DNA of 64,000 bases from Myrica gale (Eukaryota; Streptophyta; Magnoliopsida; Fagales; Myricaceae), in NCBI GenBank assembly GCA_963930655.1, contig OZ005620.1, forward strand, positions 17,055,001 through 17,119,000. Reading direction: 5' to 3'. The position numbers were made by a program, and so were the translations under genes. The notes beneath the pieces are model-generated. The model was given only the letters and a program-made list of their open reading frames with translations. It was not told the DNA's origin and searched no databases. Within the stretch, counting starts at the first letter, position 1, and the number at the start of each line of letters is the position of its first letter. Of this stretch, positions 58,281 to 64,000 are shown piece after piece.

Positions 58281-60267
58281 TATTAAAGAAAGAAAAGAAA
58301 AAGATCAGTACAAAGATTGTACTAAAAATACAACAGAACAAAAATTACAGCATACATACAAAAAAACTAAAGAAGTCCTAGAAATCTAGAAAAGAGCTAC
58401 CCAACATCGTATTAGACCAGAAAAAGATCATTCATCAGACCACCCTTCAAGCTTGCCCTAGACAAAGAAGAATCCTCAAAACAACACTTATTTTGTTCCC
58501 TCCAAAGACACCACCAAATGCAATAAGGAACCATCATCCAAATGAACTTAGCAATAAGATTCTTAAACTGTCGCCCCCAACAAAGCAAGACATCCCTAAC
58601 CCGCTCCGGCATAACCCAATGAAGATTAGCCATAAAAAGAACATGCTTCCACATACCTCTTGCCACCGAACAATGTAACAAGACATGGTTTATCGATTCC
58701 TCATCACCCTTACATAAATAGTACCAATCAACCACATAAAAGCCCTCTACGCCTTAAATTATCAGTAGTCAAAATCCTACCATGCAAAGCCTCACAAACA
58801 AAGAAGGAAACCCTAGTAGGGACTTTAGATCTCTGAACCCTACGCCTAGGGAAAGACACAGTTCTTCCTCCATCAAGCATACTTAGAACAACTTAACAGA
58901 AAAAAATATCATCCTTATTTGCCACCCAACACAACTTATCCTCATCTCCTTTGTGAAACTCCAACCCATAACGAGTGGAGAAGAAAGACGAAAACTCTTC
59001 CAACTCCCAATCATTCGTACTTCTTAAGAACTAAACATTCCAAACAACAGAGCGAACATCCTCCTCCATGCAATCCACCACCAGCCCATCCGGATACTAG
59101 GATAGGGAAAAAATTGTATGGAAAGAACACCACAAAGGACGATCCCCACACCACACATCATGCTAAAACCTCGTACATTGCCCATTTTCCACCACCACCC
59201 GAGTATGCCCCTGGAAATAGTCACAAGTCTTACTGATATGCTTCCAAGGACTTACCCCATAAGAACCATGAGTAGGTAAAGTGCTCCACTCCTCCACAAT
59301 GGTGCCATATTTCTCTTTAATAATAATCCGCCACATACAACTTCTCTCACTAGCAAACCTCCATAACCACTTTCCCACCAATGATTTATTAAACAAAGAG
59401 AGACCCCTAATACCCAACCCACCACATTTGATAGGAGAACAAACCATCTTCCATTTGAGAAGATGAAACTTATGACCAGCACCATCACTACCCCACAAAA
59501 AATCTCTTTGCAACTTCTCCATTCTAGAATCAACCTTATGAGGAAGAGGGAAAGAAAGTACGTAGGAAGACACGAAAGGGTAGATTTAATCAAAGTAACA
59601 CGACCTCCCTTCGATATATACATTCTCTTCAACCCAACCAACTTTCTTTCCATCCTTTCCAAAATATCATCCCCAATATGAACACTTTTAAAACGAGCAC
59701 CCAACGGAAGACCCAAATACATCATAGGCAAAGCGGAAACCCTACAACCCAAAATAGAAGCCAACTCCACCACATTACTAACATCACCAACAAGTATCAC
59801 CTCAGACTTAGCCAAATTAATCTTCAATCTAAAAATGGCCTCAAAACAAAGAAGCATACAACATAGACTACGAAATTGATACTCCTTAGCCCCACAAAAT
59901 ATCAACGTATAATCAGCAAATTGCAAGTGAGAAACACAAACACCTTCCCTATTAACCCAAGAAGCCCTGAATCCCTTAATAACATCAACTGATTCCTTCT
60001 TAGACATCATACGAGAGAGAGCTTCCATAACAATGACAAATAACAAAGGAGATAAGGGATTACCCTGCCTCAAACCACGAGAACTACCTAAAAAGCCCTC
60101 AAACCATTCACAAGAACAAAAAACTTAATCGTGGAGATACAAAAATAAATCCACCTACACCACTTCTCCCCAAACCCACATTTCCTAAGAAGGTATAACA
60201 GAAAATCTCAATTCACATGATCGTAAGCTTTATGGATATCCAACTTACACAGCATACCCAACTTACC
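58281..60267 (-). mobile_element. 5'-truncated L1-type LINE with perfect 11-bp TSD
   Basis: The 1987-bp insert is flanked by GTAAGCAATAT at 58270-58280 and 60268-60278. On the minus strand it encodes the end of a LINE ORF2 and finishes in an A/T-rich tail near 'ctttctttaata'. It begins inside the reverse-transcriptase domain (CKLDIHKAYDHVN, about 60250-60210), so the ORF1 and endonuclease parts are missing. It lies downstream of the COG6 exons in the opposite orientation. Confidence 0.92.
58412..60267 (-). pseudogene. LINE ORF2 (reverse transcriptase and zf-RVT), decayed
   Basis: Reading on the minus strand: the RT palm motif region contains [20 protein letters not shown] (from 60073) and [14 protein letters not shown], where the catalytic FADD is changed to [24 protein letters not shown] and [20 protein letters not shown] follow. 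After a frameshift near 59570 come [20 protein letters not shown] and [20 protein letters not shown]. The C-terminal zf-RVT-like part (58735-58412) includes NHVLLHCSVARGMWKHVLF. Stops and frameshifts occur throughout. The lost Asp and the breaks rule out activity. Confidence 0.9.
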
Positions 60268-60278
60268 GTAAGCAATAT

Positions 60279-61083
60279 ACGAGAAAAATCTTTGAATACA
60301 TTATTATTGTCATTGTGATTGACCATAAGTAACGTAATTCCACTAAACTAGAAGAAAAAGTTACCACAATCTGCTGGACATGGTTTTGTTGTTGCAGTTG
60401 GAGGCACTAGCAAGCTCCCTTCCCTTTTGATTGTGAATTAAATCCTAAACCCTGATGATAAGACTTGAGAAGCGCTTTTGATTTTTTATCTGCTAGTTAT
60501 TTACCCTTTTGTTTTCTCTGATAGTACTTCGTTACTCTTGGACCCGAAATTATCCTAGAACTGTTAGTATTGCTCTTTCTCTTGCTCTGCAGGCAAATTT
60601 TCATAGGCTGAATGTGATGAGAGATGGAATTACAATCACATGAAGCTTCAATAGCTACTACACATAGGGTGGAAGAAAACCCTGCTTACAACATGCAACA
60701 AATTGACCTTCTTCCTAGTAATTAGAGTCTCGTTAATACACGTAAACTTCCTAACGATCTGCAACATTACATGAACCATAAGACAGATACCAACATACGA
60801 TACATAGAACTGCTAACTATTAACTATTTGCACATGAACTCTTAACCCATGAACTAATAATCCTCGACCATATGCAACTTGCTTCATGCACAATCCCATG
60901 AACCTACATCTTTTTGCCCCCAACTGATCTTTACTTGTTAGCATCTACACAATGAGGATTGGGTTTGCTGACTCTTCGAGCTCGTGTCCTAAAAGACAGT
61001 TACATGTTTGCTGGGGCACTTGATAAAAGCAAAGTATTTGCTGCCTCTCATTTCTAATCTTCTTCAACAGTTTTAACAGTTCA
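60279..61083. other. Spacer and likely LINE 5' leader
   Basis: Bases 60279-60900 show no recognised gene. Bases about 60950-61083 probably belong to the 5' leader of the following LINE, but its exact start was not seen. Confidence 0.35.
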
Positions 61084-61561
61084 ATGGCGTTTGTGCGTAG
61101 CTTATCGATTGAAGCCAAGTCTCTTCAGTTTTCGGTTAGTTCCTGGTACCGTTACTCTCTCGGAGTGGAGCAGGAAGTCCCAAAGCTTGATTCACTTTGG
61201 TAGATATGGGGTGATATTGTTGGCTAATTTGTTTGGCAAATTGGCGGACTCAAAGGAGGTTAGAGGCTTTTTCAAGCATTTTAATGAGGCCACACGTGCG
61301 TTTCTGGCTCAGCGCTGCTCTAATCAGTATGGCAGCTACATGGTTCTCTCCGAGTTTGGAGATCGACATAGACGTGGGGCGGTGATTATTCCTGAGGGTC
61401 GCATGAGAGGTGGGTGGAAGTCATTTGCCTTGGTCTGTGAAGAACTGATCTCAGTCCTAGAAGAGCTTCACCGTAGGAGGGTGGGATCTGGTGGATCGGA
61501 GTTTTGGCAGGGAACTTCCTTTGCTCAAATGGTTCAGGGTAGTGCTTGGAGAAGAGGGTGA
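61084..61561 (+). pseudogene. LINE ORF1-like protein, frameshifted
   Basis: The ATG at 61084 opens MAFVRSLSIEAKSLQFSV, then the frame shifts to VTLSEWSRKSQSLIHFGRYG. It continues to RAFLAQRCSNQYGSYMVLSE, RGAVIIPEGRMRGGWKSFAL and a stop at about 61561. The phrases 'SIEAKS' and 'AVIIPEGR..GGW' are characteristic of plant L1 ORF1 proteins, which bind RNA. At least one frameshift lies near 61140. Confidence 0.65.
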
Positions 61562-62289
61562 TGGAAGCCAGGGAGTCGTGCAGTTGTCAGGTGGGCACTG
61601 GCAAAAACTTTTCATAGCCGACTGTTAGAGCTCTCATGTTGCTGTCGGGGGTCTCATTGGCCGATTTGGCGAAGTTTAGTGCGCTGGAGGAGCGGGGGAG
61701 AGAATTTTGAAATTCTTTGTTTGACGTGGGCAGGACGCACACGCAGGAGGCATTTGGTGTTCCCAATGCGCTGCCTGTTCAGAACCTAGGGGGCTAGTGG
61801 GTGCCGTTAGTCATCATGGTGCTGAGCAGTATGTGCAGGCGCCTGGGTCTTTCAGTGTTCTGTGGGCGCATTTAATGAAGTTGAGAGTTGAGCTGGATGA
61901 TATCATTGGGCTGGTTAAAAACAAGCGGGTGACGTTGGAGCCTAAGTTGAATTTAAGATGCACAGTTTGTGGTTTTAAATTGGTGGCCCCCCCAATCTCG
62001 ACAGTAGCCCACAATGTTTCGAGTGGTTTGGCTGGGATGGGTTCAGACCCTGTTTTGAGCCTGAGTATTTTGGGTTAGCATGAATATGGCTCGGGCACGC
62101 AGACGGTTGGATATGATGTTCCTTCGGGAGGGCTGGCCAAGCTGGGCTCGAGCCCTGGCTCGGGACCTTCGGTCAAGCAAGCACTTTTTAGTTTATCAAG
62201 CAAACCGGGACTACCGAGCAGCACGATCTTAAACCTGGGCATCTCGAGTACACTGGTCTCACCTATGTTAGGGACCCAGTGTGAAGGAA

Positions 62290-64000
62290 TGGCGAGACCC
62301 GTTCATATCGGTCAGACAGGCCTTGACTTCGGGATGCTTTGGGAGGAGTTATCGGGTGTCTTTTCTTAGTGGAACCTTCCATGGTGCATTGGGGGAGACT
62401 TCAATGTCACACGCGTTCACAGTGAGCGATTGGGAAATGGAGGCTTCAGGCGTGCTATGCTGGAGTTTTCTGATTTTATTTTAGAAAATGGATTGATGGA
62501 CATGCCGTTATCGGGAGGGTCCTTCACTTGGCCGTTATCGGGAGGGTCCTTCACTTGGATTGATGGACATGTCGTTATCTAGAATTGACCTCTTTCTTTT
62601 CAGCGCTTGTTGGGAAGCCTTGTATCCCGAGGTTACTCAGAAGAGGCTCCCTCGGTTGTTCTCTAATCACTTCCCTATTCTTTTGGAAAATGGTATATTC
62701 GGGGGAGGAAAGAAACCATTCCGGTTTAAAAATATGTGGCTTCAGGAGGAGTGTTTTGAGGATAAGGTGAGGGAGTGGTGGAATTCCTATGCGTTCTCAG
62801 GGTCGCCGAGTTATGTGATGGACTCGAAGTTGAAATCCTTGAAGAAGGATTTGAAATTGTGGAATCAAGAAGTCTTTGGTGATCTAAATTTTCGTAAACA
62901 TGCGCTGTTGGGTGACATGTCAATGTTGGAAAGATTGGATGAGGAGGGCGACCTTGATGAGGAGGGGAACGCGAGGAAAGTGGAAGTGTCTAGGGAGCTG
63001 AATATTCTGATTGAGATGGAGGAGATCAATTAGAGTGGTCAATTCCAATAGGCGGTACAATTTCATATCGAGCTTAGCGGTTAAAGGGGAGACGGTGGTG
63101 GACCCCAAAAGGATTTCTTAGGAGATTATTGGCTTCTATAGCTGCTTGTATAAGGAACCCTTTTCTTGGAGACCCCTTCTGAAAAATTTAGAGTTTGCTT
63201 CTATTTTAGGGGCTGATGCGGAATGGATGGAGAGACCCTTCGACGAGGAGGAAGTAACGGGAGCGGTTAAGAGTTTAAATGGGGATAAGGCTCTGGGCCC
63301 TAATGGCTTCTCCTTAGCGTTCTTCCAATCTTGTTGGGAGAAGGTTGAGGGAGACATTCTCTCCATGTTCAACGAGTTTGCTATTGAGGGAAAATTTGTT
63401 AGAAGCATGAACCCACTTTCATAAGCTTAGTTGGGGGTGTTTATAAGATTTTGGCGAAGGTGCTCGCCAATCGTTTGAAGCTTGTTTTGGATAAGATCAT
63501 CTCACCTTCTCAGAATGCTTTCGTAACTAGTAGACAGATTTTAGATCCTGTGTTGATTGCTAGCGAGTGTATTGACTCGAGACTGCGATCCAATGTGCCG
63601 GGTATGTTGTGCAAATTGGATATTCAGAAAGCCTATGACCATGTTAGTTGGAAGTTCCTTCTGTATTTGTTGAGGAGGTGTGGTTTTGGGGAGAGGTGGT
63701 GTAGATGGATTGAATTTTGCATTTCTACTGTTCGATTTTCGGTGATGGTGAATGGCTCCCTGAAGGTTTTTTCAGTGGCTCTAGGGGTTTGCGTCAAAGA
63801 GATCCGCTCTCACCCTTTTTGTTTTTGTTCTTTATGGAGTTTCAGTAGAATGATGAATAAAGTGGTGGCTAGGGGTTCCATTGTGGGGTTTAAGGCTGGT
63901 GGGAGGGGGGCAGAGGCCTGACTATTTCTCACCTTCTATTTGTTGATGACACCTTAATCTTGTGTGGGGCGGAGGTGAGTCAGTTTCGTCATCTCCGTTG
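62290..64000 (+). pseudogene. LINE ORF2 (endonuclease part and reverse transcriptase), decayed
   Basis: The endonuclease region is incomplete: [19 protein letters not shown] (about 62388) and [17 protein letters not shown] are present, but the usual N-terminal part is missing. The linker region contains KNMWLQEECFEDKVREWWNS (to a stop at 63031). RT begins with FDEEEVTGAVKSLNGDKALG and continues after frameshifts with [40 protein letters not shown] and [20 protein letters not shown]. The last codons before the edge give LFVDDTLILCGAEVSQFRHL, the catalytic box with VDD. A 27-bp tandem duplication (62505-62558) sits in the endonuclease part. Confidence 0.88.
62505..62558 (+). repeat. 27-bp tandem duplication in LINE ORF2
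   Basis: The unit running from 'ccgttatcgggaggg' to 'tccttcacttgg' occurs twice without a gap (62505-62531 and 62532-62558). It is bracketed by repeats of 'attgatggacatg[ct]cgttatc' (62492 and 62559). Being 27 bp it preserves the frame on its own, but the outer repeat suggests a further small rearrangement. Confidence 0.85.

Larger units (their letters stand above)
61084..64000 (+). mobile_element. L1-type LINE, plus strand, truncated by the window edge
   Basis: ORF1-like and ORF2-like sequences follow one another in the order of a plant L1. The element is much longer at its 5' side than the minus-strand copy at 58281-60267 and keeps ORF1, part of the endonuclease and part of the RT. Frameshifts and internal rearrangement show it is inactive. 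It continues beyond 64000. Confidence 0.85.

Overview
This window is nuclear DNA from a plant, most likely a eudicot. The evidence is GT-AG introns, plant-specific gene families (an ABCG14-type transporter, a SKIP31-type F-box protein, a plant-type SWIB protein, a plant COG6 5' part) and dense plant transposons (hAT, Mutator, CACTA, L1 LINE, solo LTR, MITEs). No bacterial operons, CRISPR arrays, rRNA or tRNA genes were seen. I cannot name the species.

Four apparently intact protein genes were rebuilt exon by exon, all on the minus strand: a SKIP31-like F-box protein (3915-6925, 9 coding exons, 316 aa), a short SWIB/MDM2-domain protein (14986-16235, 2 exons, 142 aa), a CIR1-like RS-rich nuclear protein (17915-21451, 7 exons, 552 aa) and an ABCG14-like half-size ABC transporter (27848-30932, 5 exons, 652 aa). 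In all four, exon phases join without a break. A plus-strand COG6 5' part (56995-57863) is recognisable but damaged. They do not form a pathway.

Most of the rest is mobile DNA, and many insertions can be delimited to the base by target-site duplications (TSDs). Left part: an antisense poly(A) retrosequence (640-2015) carries a non-autonomous hAT element (1526-1936). At 8.1-13.75 kb a decayed Tip100/ZMYM-like hAT transposase gene is broken by a solo LTR (9169-10455, TSD AAGTT) and a GGTCC-rich hAT element (11273-11698, TSD ACAAGCAA). A decayed MURA-type Mutator gene lies at 22.1-24.7 kb, followed by a Mutator-type MITE (25860-26255) and a LINE stub (27558-27672).

Middle part: a hAT element with a captured LRR receptor-kinase exon (31356-32655), a Mutator element with long inverted repeats and a dead GRF zinc-finger gene (about 32827-36404), a retrosequence flanked by a triplicated target (39726-40685), two more CAGTGGCGG-type hAT elements (41571-43451 and 44502-45490) and a 2.65 kb CACTA element with an exon-like insert (46629-49280). 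Right part: nested hAT/CACTA remnants around a KISH-like exon (52.66-56.3 kb), then the COG6 fragment, a minus-strand L1 with an 11-bp TSD (58281-60267) and a plus-strand L1 running off the right edge.

I found no wholly new system. The best leads are host exons trapped in DNA transposons (receptor-kinase exon in a hAT, KISH exon beside a CACTA end, exon-like segment inside a CACTA) and the readable nesting chronology of the insertions.
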